This document shows, in pieces, positions 7,392 to 14,683 of a stretch of 16,094 nucleotides of DNA. The position numbers and the translations under genes are program-made. The first letter of the stretch is position 1; each line of letters begins with the position of its first letter. Under the pieces are notes generated by a model, which worked only from the letters and a program-made list of their open reading frames with translations, ran no database searches and was not told the origin of the DNA. Source of the stretch: BM520 sp964594665 (GTDB lineage: Bacteria > Bacteroidota > Bacteroidia > Bacteroidales > BM520); contig CAZQNY010000070.1 in assembly GCA_964594665.1 (NCBI GenBank), positions 1 through 16,094 of the forward strand, given 5' to 3'.

Positions 7392-8369
7392 CTAAACATC
7401 CAGGGCTACCTGAAAAGCGATAAATTTTTCTTTGCGGTTATAAAACTGATTGATAAGCGAACGACCGTTATAGTAGTTAATGCCTATTCTCAACCGTCGC
7501 CCTCCCAATGTCTGGGGAAATAAATACCCTGCCGTAACAGATAGGTTCGGCGACCAGGCATTGAGCTGGTAAGCGCTGACATTTATGGCACCGTACATTC
7601 CGCCAACATATTTCCACGGGAAATAATATTCCACCTCTGCGCCGCCCTGCACATTAAACCAGGCATCGGCATGGGGCTTGTTCTGCCGCCCGCCCATAAA
7701 ATCACTTCCCGGAACAAAAAAGCCGAAATCACCATATAAAAGCAGCATGTCAAGGTCGGGATTTTTCAAAAACCACAGCGGACGTACTGCTGCTGAGACA
7801 ATAAAATCGTCGCGAACGGGGAATTGTGTCGTGTTGGGGTCGTAATCAATAACAGAATGTACCGTTCCGGAATTGTATTCATCACCAATATGGGTGCAGA
7901 TATGGTGTTTCGAAAACCGCAGGCTCAGCCACTCGGTGGGGCGCCCGGCAATGGCAAAGTAATAGATGCCGTCGTATCCGATCATATCATGATTGCCACC
8001 ACGCATAAATGCCGGCGTAACAAGCCCTAAGTCAACCTCCACGCCAAGGTTGGGGTTGCTTTTTGGGCTGAATTTAAACAATGAAATCCGTACCCCGGGA
8101 TAAATTACCAGCTTTCCGGTGTAACTGCCGTCGCTATTTACCGGATCATCAAATTCCAGATCGCTGTAGAGGGTTGTCTGTGCCGAAACTTCAAATCTTA
8201 CACCCAAAGGATCGGCGAGGTAGGTGGGGTAAAAATTCTCCAATCCGGCAATCTGCATATTCCAGTTTTTTACAGGAATAACAAAATTGCCCTTTTCATC
8301 CTGCCCCTGCGAAAAAAGGGCTATGAATACAGTGGTAATAAGTAGTATATATCTTTTCATGGTTGTCAT
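7392..8369 (-). CDS. DUF1207-type outer-membrane beta-barrel protein
   Basis: A 325-residue exported protein. A typical signal peptide (MKRYILLITT then a hydrophobic run ending FSQGQ) is followed by alternating amphipathic strands rich in Tyr, Phe and Gly to the end, as in outer-membrane beta barrels. Segments resembling the DUF1207 family include FYPTYLADPLGVRFE near the N-terminus of the mature part, and FSKHHICTHIGDEYN at mid-length, comparable with that family's conserved His-His-x3-His-x-GDE region. The function of DUF1207 proteins is not known. Two starts are possible, the ATG ending at 8369 and one nine bases later giving MKRY; both keep the signal peptide. It starts 3 bases after the Kelch-type lipoprotein stop, so the two are almost certainly co-transcribed. 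The C-terminal residue is Val rather than the Phe common in assembly signals. Confidence 0.78.
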   Translation of the reverse strand: MTTMKRYILLITTVFIALFSQGQDEKGNFVIPVKNWNMQIAGLENFYPTYLADPLGVRFEVSAQTTLYSDLEFDDPVNSDGSYTGKLVIYPGVRISLFKFSPKSNPNLGVEVDLGLVTPAFMRGGNHDMIGYDGIYYFAIAGRPTEWLSLRFSKHHICTHIGDEYNSGTVHSVIDYDPNTTQFPVRDDFIVSAAVRPLWFLKNPDLDMLLLYGDFGFFVPGSDFMGGRQNKPHADAWFNVQGGAEVEYYFPWKYVGGMYGAINVSAYQLNAWSPNLSVTAGYLFPQTLGGRRLRIGINYYNGRSLINQFYNRKEKFIAFQVALDV

Positions 8370-8372
8370 CTT

Positions 8373-9536
8373 CTATTTAATTTCTCCCATCCATACATCA
8401 TTCGCCTGTCCGTTGCCATTGGTCATGCCTCCAAGCACCCACACCTGGCCTTTATGCTCCACAACTGCGTATCCGTAACGGCCGTCAAAGTCGGAGCCAT
8501 GGCTGTCGAGGCTCCAGTCACCCTCGTTGTATCGTTTCCAGAAAGTTACATCCTGGCTGCGGGCAAAGTGAAAATGTTCGTTGGAGTTTGATTTCCCCGG
8601 CATGGTGTACAGGTTGCCCTGATAAAACACCATGCCATGACCGGCACGCCATAAACAACCCTGATCGAAGTCGGTGAAATCCTTCTCCGGAGTCCACGAA
8701 ATGCCATCTTCCGAGCTCCAGAGATAATGCCAGTCGGTAAGCGGTTGGCTGCCATATTCCTCCCCTTCGAAGATTACACCATACATACCTCCCTGCACAT
8801 AAATTTTTCCGGTGGCAGGGTCTGCGGTTGCCGCAGCCTCCGAGCGGACTCCATAGTCGTCATTTGCCAGCTTTTCCCACTCAATACCGTCGGTGCTGCG
8901 CCATACATCATTGAAATAGATCGTGGAATACTTCACGGCATGATTTTCCAGCATGGTCATGCCTCCAAGAAGATAAAGGTATTCGGTACCATCGTGGGGA
9001 GCTGAAACAACGTTGTGGTTGAACCGCGGAAACCAGTCGTTCAGCGAATCGGGATTTTGATGGTAAGTGCGTGGTTTTATCTGGTTCCAGGTGTATCCGT
9101 CTCTTGATTTCCAGACATCGTTGGTGTATTGGCGGTGTCCTGTGGTTTCATCAACCTCAAAACCACCGATTAGAAATATCGCCGGGCCGCTGCCATCGTC
9201 GAAAACAACGGTGGCATGACCCCTACGACCGTGCCACGGTGCTTCAGAAGAAATCTGCGTCCAGTTTTCACCATCTTCCGACATCCATACGTCTTCAAGA
9301 TAGGAGTCGCCCTCAAATCCTCCGGGGTTGTAGCCGCCAAAAAGCCAGAGTTCATCGTTAAACGATACCACGCCGTGATCCCAGCGCTTGGCCCAGCCGG
9401 CATTATGTGCCACCTCGGTCCAGGTGAAATCTCCGTCATAGGGAGGTGTGTCATAATCACTGTACGATTCATACTCACACCCTGAAAGGCCAAGGCATAA
9501 TATGGCAATCAGTAAAATTGGGATAATTTTTTTCAT
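8373..9536 (-). CDS. Kelch-type beta-propeller lipoprotein
   Basis: A 387-residue lipoprotein: a short basic N-terminus, a hydrophobic run and the lipobox LSGC with Cys20 as the lipidation site. The rest is built of six repeats. Each carries a Gly-Gly turn (LFGGYN, LIGGFE, LLGGMT, VQGGMY, a degenerate TMPGKS, VLGGMT), followed in the first five by a motif of the form DVWxSxDGxxW. Those motifs are at about 82-92, 140-150, 210-220, 271-281 and 325-333 (the fifth degenerate, RSQDVTFW). The last repeat ends with DVWMGE at the C-terminus, while an isolated FTWTEV strand at 37-42 can complete that blade, which suggests a six-bladed propeller closed between the two ends. Propellers of this kind usually bind proteins or glycans; the partner is unknown. 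It lies 7 bases after the OstA-like gene and 3 bases before the DUF1207-type gene. Confidence 0.88.
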   Translation of the reverse strand: MKKIIPILLIAILCLGLSGCEYESYSDYDTPPYDGDFTWTEVAHNAGWAKRWDHGVVSFNDELWLFGGYNPGGFEGDSYLEDVWMSEDGENWTQISSEAPWHGRRGHATVVFDDGSGPAIFLIGGFEVDETTGHRQYTNDVWKSRDGYTWNQIKPRTYHQNPDSLNDWFPRFNHNVVSAPHDGTEYLYLLGGMTMLENHAVKYSTIYFNDVWRSTDGIEWEKLANDDYGVRSEAAATADPATGKIYVQGGMYGVIFEGEEYGSQPLTDWHYLWSSEDGISWTPEKDFTDFDQGCLWRAGHGMVFYQGNLYTMPGKSNSNEHFHFARSQDVTFWKRYNEGDWSLDSHGSDFDGRYGYAVVEHKGQVWVLGGMTNGNGQANDVWMGEIK

Positions 9537-9543
9537 GGAAATA

Positions 9544-11136
9544 TTATTCTTCTAATGCTTTGTTCTCAATACTGCTTTCTGTCGCAGTGGTATTGGGTTC
9601 CGCAACAGGAACTATCTTTACGGTAAAGATATCATGCCGGTCTCCGGGGCGATCATCTTCAAACCACTGAAAGCCCTTTAATGTTCTTTCTGATGAAGGT
9701 AATTTATCCGGTGGATATAGCGGTGCATGAGGTGCCGAGATATAGGCAATACGTTTTACCTGATTATCTACAACCCATATTTTCATGCCACTCGACTCGG
9801 CTTTATTGATACCTACAAGCCCTTCTTCTTCGTCGCGCAGGTAATAGATAGTCCGCGCGTTGCCATCAACCAATACCTGACTTAGCTTGTTATCGGTAAA
9901 AAAGGCTTCCATATCACGGCCCTGAATCTGATTGTACTGCAGGGTGTCATCGATGGAGATAATAAATGCCGCATTGGCCATCCGCAGCCGCTGAATCTGG
10001 TTGTCAGCAGAGTAAATAAATATGGTATCCGCAGTAATCTGGTTCTCTTCCGCCCATAATACAGGATCATTGAACAGAGACATGGAGCTGTCGCCAAAAC
10101 TATAGGCCAGCGAATCGCACATCCCCTGGATATCTTTACGGTAAAATTTTGTACCAAACCAGGCATGAAGATGCTCTGCCGACCGGGTGCTGTCGTTGAA
10201 ATAGGTCTTTAAAGTATCCGCATGGAGAAAAAGCGTATCGCTGTTATCAATCATCATGGCCAGAGCACTGTCGGTAACAAAACTAAACCCGTCGTTGCGG
10301 TGATATTCGGCATAATTGCCACGAACCTCCATATTCTGAGTCGTGTCGATCATTACAACATTATCGTAGGCTTCACCATACTCATTTGCTTTTTCATAAT
10401 AAATACTGTCGGCCTTTAGAATTTGTTCTTCATAATAAATAATAATATTCCTGTTAAATTGCGCAAACTCCTGGTCTGTATTATAAAAACCATTCTCGCA
10501 ATACATATTGTTTTCTTCACTTTCCAATGTTGTAGGTCCATGAAAATAAATCACCTCTGTTTTTGTATTGTATTGCAGAGTATCGCTTTTCATTATGTAA
10601 TCGGGGTTAGTAACCACAACACTGTCTTTAAAAAACAGCATATCATCTTCCGTATAATAATAACCAAAAACACTGGTGAGGATATTGTCACCGTTAAAGA
10701 TTTCGGCACCTGTGGTGTAGTAGGCACTGCCGTCGTTGCGGTCGTAATACAGCCGTTCAGTGTATAATTCTGTTGATGGATCCTGCAGTTTCACATTATC
10801 ACGCATCAGGGCAGTTCTGTTATTTCCATTATAATGCAGAAAGTCGCCCCACATATGGATAGTGTCATTATCAATAACATGCACATTGCTGAAGGCATCA
10901 AGGTTGTTGGTTTTTTCATTCAGGTAGGCCGAATCACAGTAGAGATAGGCTGAGTCGTGTTTGAACGCTGCGTTTCCGCGGATAATGGTTATGTCAGGGC
11001 CAACGGCTTTATCAAAGCTCCACTCATCGGCATAAATAATTTCAATACTGGTTTTTTCCTTGCTTTTTTTCTTCTCCTGGCATACACCGGCAACAGTTAT
11101 TAACGCCATGATTACCATAAGAAGTACCTTTTTCAT
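9544..11136 (-). CDS. OstA-like / LptA-like periplasmic protein
   Basis: A 530-residue exported protein of the OstA-like family found in Bacteroidota. A signal peptide (hydrophobic residues 4-18, likely cleavage near Cys19-Gln20) precedes an Arg/Lys/Glu-rich stretch. Residues about 31-300 are a run of beta strands with the recurring pattern seen in the LptA/LptD N-terminal jellyroll (IIYADEW, ITIIRGNAAFKHDSAYLYCDSAYLNE, NVHVIDNDTIHMWGD), extending in degenerate form to about 470. The C-terminal 60 residues are Pro- and acid-rich and probably disordered. Related proteins in other phyla bridge lipopolysaccharide across the periplasm; that role here is inference. It is the first gene of the minus-strand envelope operon and has a good promoter in the divergent gap before gatE. 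Residue Cys19 is not in a proper lipobox (Val precedes it). Confidence 0.87.
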   Translation of the reverse strand: MKKVLLMVIMALITVAGVCQEKKKSKEKTSIEIIYADEWSFDKAVGPDITIIRGNAAFKHDSAYLYCDSAYLNEKTNNLDAFSNVHVIDNDTIHMWGDFLHYNGNNRTALMRDNVKLQDPSTELYTERLYYDRNDGSAYYTTGAEIFNGDNILTSVFGYYYTEDDMLFFKDSVVVTNPDYIMKSDTLQYNTKTEVIYFHGPTTLESEENNMYCENGFYNTDQEFAQFNRNIIIYYEEQILKADSIYYEKANEYGEAYDNVVMIDTTQNMEVRGNYAEYHRNDGFSFVTDSALAMMIDNSDTLFLHADTLKTYFNDSTRSAEHLHAWFGTKFYRKDIQGMCDSLAYSFGDSSMSLFNDPVLWAEENQITADTIFIYSADNQIQRLRMANAAFIISIDDTLQYNQIQGRDMEAFFTDNKLSQVLVDGNARTIYYLRDEEEGLVGINKAESSGMKIWVVDNQVKRIAYISAPHAPLYPPDKLPSSERTLKGFQWFEDDRPGDRHDIFTVKIVPVAEPNTTATESSIENKALEE

Positions 11137-11156
11137 AGATGCCGTGATTTATTGTA

Positions 11157-11187
11157 CAAAACTACATTAAAAGCGTAAATATTAAAC
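11157..11187 (-). promoter_or_regulatory. Putative promoter for the OstA-like operon
   Basis: Minus-strand TAGTTTTG (11164-11157) is an exact TAnnTTTG match, 20 bases before the ATG at 11136. A TTT-containing element (GTTTA, 11187-11183) lies about 18-19 bases upstream, at the place of the -33 box, matching TTTG at three of four positions. It sits in the 155-base gap shared with the divergent gatE gene. Confidence 0.5.
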
Positions 11188-11221
11188 GTCATGGGCTGTG
11201 GATTATTCCTTTATGTTAAAA

Positions 11222-11252
11222 TTTTATTATCAATAAAAACTCCTTACATTTG
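11222..11252 (+). promoter_or_regulatory. Putative promoter for gatE-gatD
   Basis: TACATTTG at 11245-11252 matches TAnnTTTG exactly, with TTTT at 11222-11225 placed 19 bases upstream as a near -33 element. The predicted transcript start near 11259 lies downstream of a TTG at 11250 that would be an alternative gatE start, supporting the ATG at 11292 and a leader of about 33 bases. Confidence 0.5.
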
Positions 11253-11291
11253 GCATCCTGTATAAAAGCAAAAGAAAATCTTCATATCTCC

Positions 11292-13259
11292 ATGAAAAAG
11301 AAATTTAACCCACAGGCCAATTACGAAGCAACGCTTCGGAAAGTTGGTTATGTCCCCAGGAGCGAAGCTACGCAGGCAACCTACGATGCCATAGGCTTCA
11401 TGTCGGGGCTGGAAGTTCATCAGCAATTACAAACGAAAAAGAAACTTTTCTGCCATTGCCCTGCAGGGGTGTTTCATAAAAACGATGAGTACGACGCAGA
11501 GGTGATCCGCCATATGCGCCCGACCCTCTCTGAGCTGGGCGAATATGATGGTACTGCGCTCATGGAGTTTAAAACCCGCAAGGAAATTGTTTATCGTCTT
11601 AAACATGAAACCACTTGTACCTATGAAGTTGATGATACACCACCGTTTCCCATCGATCGCGAAGCACTGGAGATAGCGCTTAAAATTTCCATGCTCTCAA
11701 AACTTAATATCGTTGGTGAGGTGCATATTACCCGTAAACAGTACCTCGACGGTAGTATCCCTACAGGGTTTCAGCGTACCGCAATTCTTGGTGTGGAAGG
11801 TGAAATACCGCTAAAAAATAAAACGGTGCGCCTGATTCAGCTGAGTATCGAAGAAGACAGCTGCCGCGAAATCAGCGATATCGGCCATACCCGTATCTAT
11901 AAAACCGACCGCCTTGGTATGCCGCTTATCGAAACAGTTACTTACCCCGATATGGTTAACCCCGATGAGGTGAAGGAGGCTGCTCAGTATATTCGCTTTC
12001 TGAACCGCTCCACAGGCCTTGTACGTACCGGAATCGGTGCCGGCCGCGAGGATGTTAATGTGAGCTGTAAAGGAGGAACCCGAATAGAGGTGAAAGGTGT
12101 TGCCCATAATGCATGGATCCCTCAAATTACTCACGTGGAATGCTTCCGCCAGTGGGCGCTGCTGCAAATACGCGAGGCTCTTAATAATACCCTTAAAAAG
12201 GAAAATTGGAAGATGAGTCATAAAAAACTTAACTTCTATGATTATAAATTTGAAAATGAAGTGCTGCAAAAGGCGAATGAACGCAAAGAAAAATTCTTTG
12301 CCGTGAACCTACCCGGTTTTAAAGGTCTTTTGTCGCATTTTACTCAACCCGGAAAGGTTTTTGCCAACGAAATTGCCGATCGCCTCAAAGTGATTGCCTG
12401 TCTGGAGAAGCCTAATATGACTTTCTCCGAAGACCTCGAGCCTATGGTTGCCGGTGAAGACTTCGCACGTATCAGTGAAATGCTTGGTGCAGACGAAAAA
12501 GATGCTCAGATCCTCTTCTGGGCTCCCGTTGATGATATTGATACGGCTCTTGAAACCATCGAAGAACGTTGCCTGATGGCCTTCGACGGTGTGCCGCAGG
12601 AAACCCGTAAATACCTTAACGACTGTACCACCATCTTCGAACGTGTGCTCCCCGGTGCCGACCGCATGTATCCCGATACCGACTCAGCACCTATTCCGCT
12701 CGAAGAAGAATATATCGAAGATCTGCGTAAACAACTGCCCTCAGATATCTCAGAACGCTATCAGCAAATGAAAAATTGGGGTATCCCTGAAGATACCTAT
12801 ACCTATATCTTTAGAAATAACCTATTCCCGCTGATAGATAGAATTCATAAAGACCTTAAAATCGATCCTAAGTTTACAGGCGCTTTCCTGGGGCATAAAC
12901 TCAAATTTGTAGAAGGCCATTACGCCGGTAAAGAACCCTTCAACTACTGCAGGGTATATGATCTGTTTAAATTTTTGAAAGAAGAGAAAATAACCCTTGA
13001 ACTGGCTAAGGAGATGATGCCGGTGGCTTATGAGCATCCCCAGATGGATTTCCATTCCGTTCTTACCTCCATAAAATTCAAACCAATGAAAAAAGAGGCG
13101 CTGCTCGGGCAGGTATCTTTCTTTAAAGAAAAATATGCCAAAGAAAAGCGTAAGGATGATAAAGCTTGTGAAACAAACTGGATTATGGGGCAGATGCACC
13201 GCGCTGCACTGGGAAATATTGAACTGAAAACTTTGCGTAAAGAAATCGAAAAACGATAA
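11292..13259 (+). CDS. gatE: Glutamyl-tRNA(Gln) amidotransferase subunit E
   Basis: A 655-residue GatB/GatE-family protein. With GatD it would convert Glu-tRNA(Gln) to Gln-tRNA(Gln), GatE phosphorylating the tRNA-bound glutamate and transferring ammonia. The catalytic cradle begins with GLEVHQQL (39-46; Glu41 and His43 at the conserved metal-site positions), then KLFCHCP (51-57), RPTLSELGEYD, DGSIPTGFQRTAI (153-165), IQLSIEEDSCR (182-192) and REDVNVS (252-258). What separates GatE from GatB is the AspRS-like insertion at about 290-450, ending in ETRKYLNDCTTIFERVLPG (437-455), followed by RMYPDTD and a helical YqeY-like tail to the end. The protein is far longer than GatB (about 480). It carries 37 residues before GLEVH, more than I recall for archaeal GatE. 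gatD follows after 6 bases. The ATG at 11292 is preferred over the upstream TTG. Confidence 0.93.
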   Translation: MKKKFNPQANYEATLRKVGYVPRSEATQATYDAIGFMSGLEVHQQLQTKKKLFCHCPAGVFHKNDEYDAEVIRHMRPTLSELGEYDGTALMEFKTRKEIVYRLKHETTCTYEVDDTPPFPIDREALEIALKISMLSKLNIVGEVHITRKQYLDGSIPTGFQRTAILGVEGEIPLKNKTVRLIQLSIEEDSCREISDIGHTRIYKTDRLGMPLIETVTYPDMVNPDEVKEAAQYIRFLNRSTGLVRTGIGAGREDVNVSCKGGTRIEVKGVAHNAWIPQITHVECFRQWALLQIREALNNTLKKENWKMSHKKLNFYDYKFENEVLQKANERKEKFFAVNLPGFKGLLSHFTQPGKVFANEIADRLKVIACLEKPNMTFSEDLEPMVAGEDFARISEMLGADEKDAQILFWAPVDDIDTALETIEERCLMAFDGVPQETRKYLNDCTTIFERVLPGADRMYPDTDSAPIPLEEEYIEDLRKQLPSDISERYQQMKNWGIPEDTYTYIFRNNLFPLIDRIHKDLKIDPKFTGAFLGHKLKFVEGHYAGKEPFNYCRVYDLFKFLKEEKITLELAKEMMPVAYEHPQMDFHSVLTSIKFKPMKKEALLGQVSFFKEKYAKEKRKDDKACETNWIMGQMHRAALGNIELKTLRKEIEKR

Positions 13260-13265
13260 ACTATC

Positions 13266-14651
13266 ATGGGTAACGATATATTTCAAGGATATAAAGGTGA
13301 GGCACTCGAGGTGCTCAAAAAATATAATACCCGCGTGTGGGGTCAGGCAGAAATTCATACCACCCGCGGAACATTCAACGGTACCGTCCTGCCACGTTCA
13401 GAAAACGACGATGATCAGCATATTGTTCTGAAGATTGAAACCGGTTATAATATTGGTATCGATATCAATACCATCACCGATATGGCTGAAACCGGCTATA
13501 AAAAGGCAAACTATAAGATTCCGGAGAAGGAATTTCCTTATACTGAAGGATTGCCACAGGTAAAGCTTTTTGGAACCGGTGGCACCATTGCTTCCCGTCT
13601 TGACTACCGTACAGGAGCCGTAATACCGGCATTTTCTCCCGGAGAGCTCTATGGCGCAGTGCCCGAGCTGGCAGATATCTGTAACCTGGATACCGAAAAG
13701 GTCTTTGCTGTCTTCTCAGAGAATATGGGCCCGAAGCAATATGTTTCACTGGCAAAAGCTATTGGTAAAGAGATTGAAAAAGGTGTCGACGGCATTGTTA
13801 TCGGCCACGGTACCGATACCATGCACCACACCGGTGCAGCGTTGACATTTATGGTGCAGAATTCTCCTGTGCCAATTGTGCTGGTAGGATCACAACGCTC
13901 TTCCGACCGCCCCAGCTCCGATGCAGCACTGAACCTGATGCATGCTATGACTGCTGCCGGACATGGTGACATCGCTGAGGTGATGGTTTGTATGTTCGGC
14001 CCTACTTCCGATGAGTATGGACTGCTGCACAAAGGTACACGTGTAAGAAAAATGCACTCCTCCTACCGCTCAACATTCCGTACCATTGGTGATACGCCTT
14101 TGGCAATGGTGACCCGGAAAGGCGTTACTCCCATCAAAAAGGAGTATAAACCGCGCCGCAAGGATAAAAATGTGAAAATTATGCCTTACTTCTCCGATAA
14201 GGTGACCATGCTCTATTATTATACCGGTATGAAACCTGATGTGCTCGATGCAATGGTCGATGCCGGTTATAAAGGGATTATTATCGTTGGAACCGGACTG
14301 GGACATGTTAATAAAGAGCTTTACCCTGCCATTGAACGTGCTCATAAAAAAGGTGTCCATATGTTTATGACCCTTCAGACACTTTGGGGTTATGTGCATA
14401 TGTTTGTCTATGATACCGGCCGCGATATGATGGCAAAAGGGATTATCCCTGCAGGAAATATGCTCCCTGAGGTGGCGTATATCAAACTTGGCTGGGTGTT
14501 GGGCCAGACCGACGACCCCGAAGAGGTAAAAAGACTGATGCTTACTCCGGTGAACGACGAAATTACCGAACGCGAACCGTACAACGGCTACCTCGTTTAT
14601 CAGGGTGGCGTGCCTGAAGTAGAGGAGTTTATAAGAAATGTCCATAAATAG
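13266..14651 (+). CDS. gatD: Glutamyl-tRNA(Gln) amidotransferase subunit D
   Basis: A 461-residue GatD, the subunit that releases ammonia from asparagine or glutamine for GatE. A small N-terminal beta domain (about 20-75, with RGTFNGTVLPR) precedes the asparaginase-like domain; that N-terminal domain is what distinguishes GatD from free type I/II asparaginases. The first catalytic motif is LFGTGGTIASR at 101-111 with nucleophile Thr107. The second is GHGTDTM at 180-186 with Thr183 and Asp184. Lys262 in RKMHSS is the likely catalytic lysine. Also conserved are DYRTGAVIPAF (113-123), SENMGPK (151-157), the strongly GatD-like GSQRSSDRPSSDAALNL (208-224) and KGTRVRKMH. The start follows gatE by 6 bases, so the pair is certainly one transcriptional unit. 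All catalytic positions look intact. Confidence 0.94.
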   Translation: MGNDIFQGYKGEALEVLKKYNTRVWGQAEIHTTRGTFNGTVLPRSENDDDQHIVLKIETGYNIGIDINTITDMAETGYKKANYKIPEKEFPYTEGLPQVKLFGTGGTIASRLDYRTGAVIPAFSPGELYGAVPELADICNLDTEKVFAVFSENMGPKQYVSLAKAIGKEIEKGVDGIVIGHGTDTMHHTGAALTFMVQNSPVPIVLVGSQRSSDRPSSDAALNLMHAMTAAGHGDIAEVMVCMFGPTSDEYGLLHKGTRVRKMHSSYRSTFRTIGDTPLAMVTRKGVTPIKKEYKPRRKDKNVKIMPYFSDKVTMLYYYTGMKPDVLDAMVDAGYKGIIIVGTGLGHVNKELYPAIERAHKKGVHMFMTLQTLWGYVHMFVYDTGRDMMAKGIIPAGNMLPEVAYIKLGWVLGQTDDPEEVKRLMLTPVNDEITEREPYNGYLVYQGGVPEVEEFIRNVHK

Positions 14652-14661
14652 CCTATCTTTG
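14628..14661 (+). promoter_or_regulatory. Putative promoter for the secreted nuclease-like gene
   Basis: TATCTTTG at 14654-14661 is an exact TAnnTTTG match starting 2 bases after the gatD stop. It is identical to the box before the gene at 217 and also ends 22 bases before its ATG. A TTTA at 14628-14631, inside gatD, is a weak -33 candidate with a slightly long 22-base spacer. Confidence 0.45.
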
Positions 14662-14683
14662 CCCTTCTAAAGCATTGATAGCT

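Noticed and set aside
11292..13259. Reading gatE as GatB of a GatCAB system
   Set aside because: The length, the AspRS-like insertion and the GatD neighbour fit GatE. No gatA or gatC is present in the window.
13266..14651. Reading gatD as a stand-alone L-asparaginase
   Set aside because: The extra N-terminal beta domain, the SSDRPSSDA and KGTRVRKMH motifs, and the adjacent gatE fit GatD rather than a free asparaginase.
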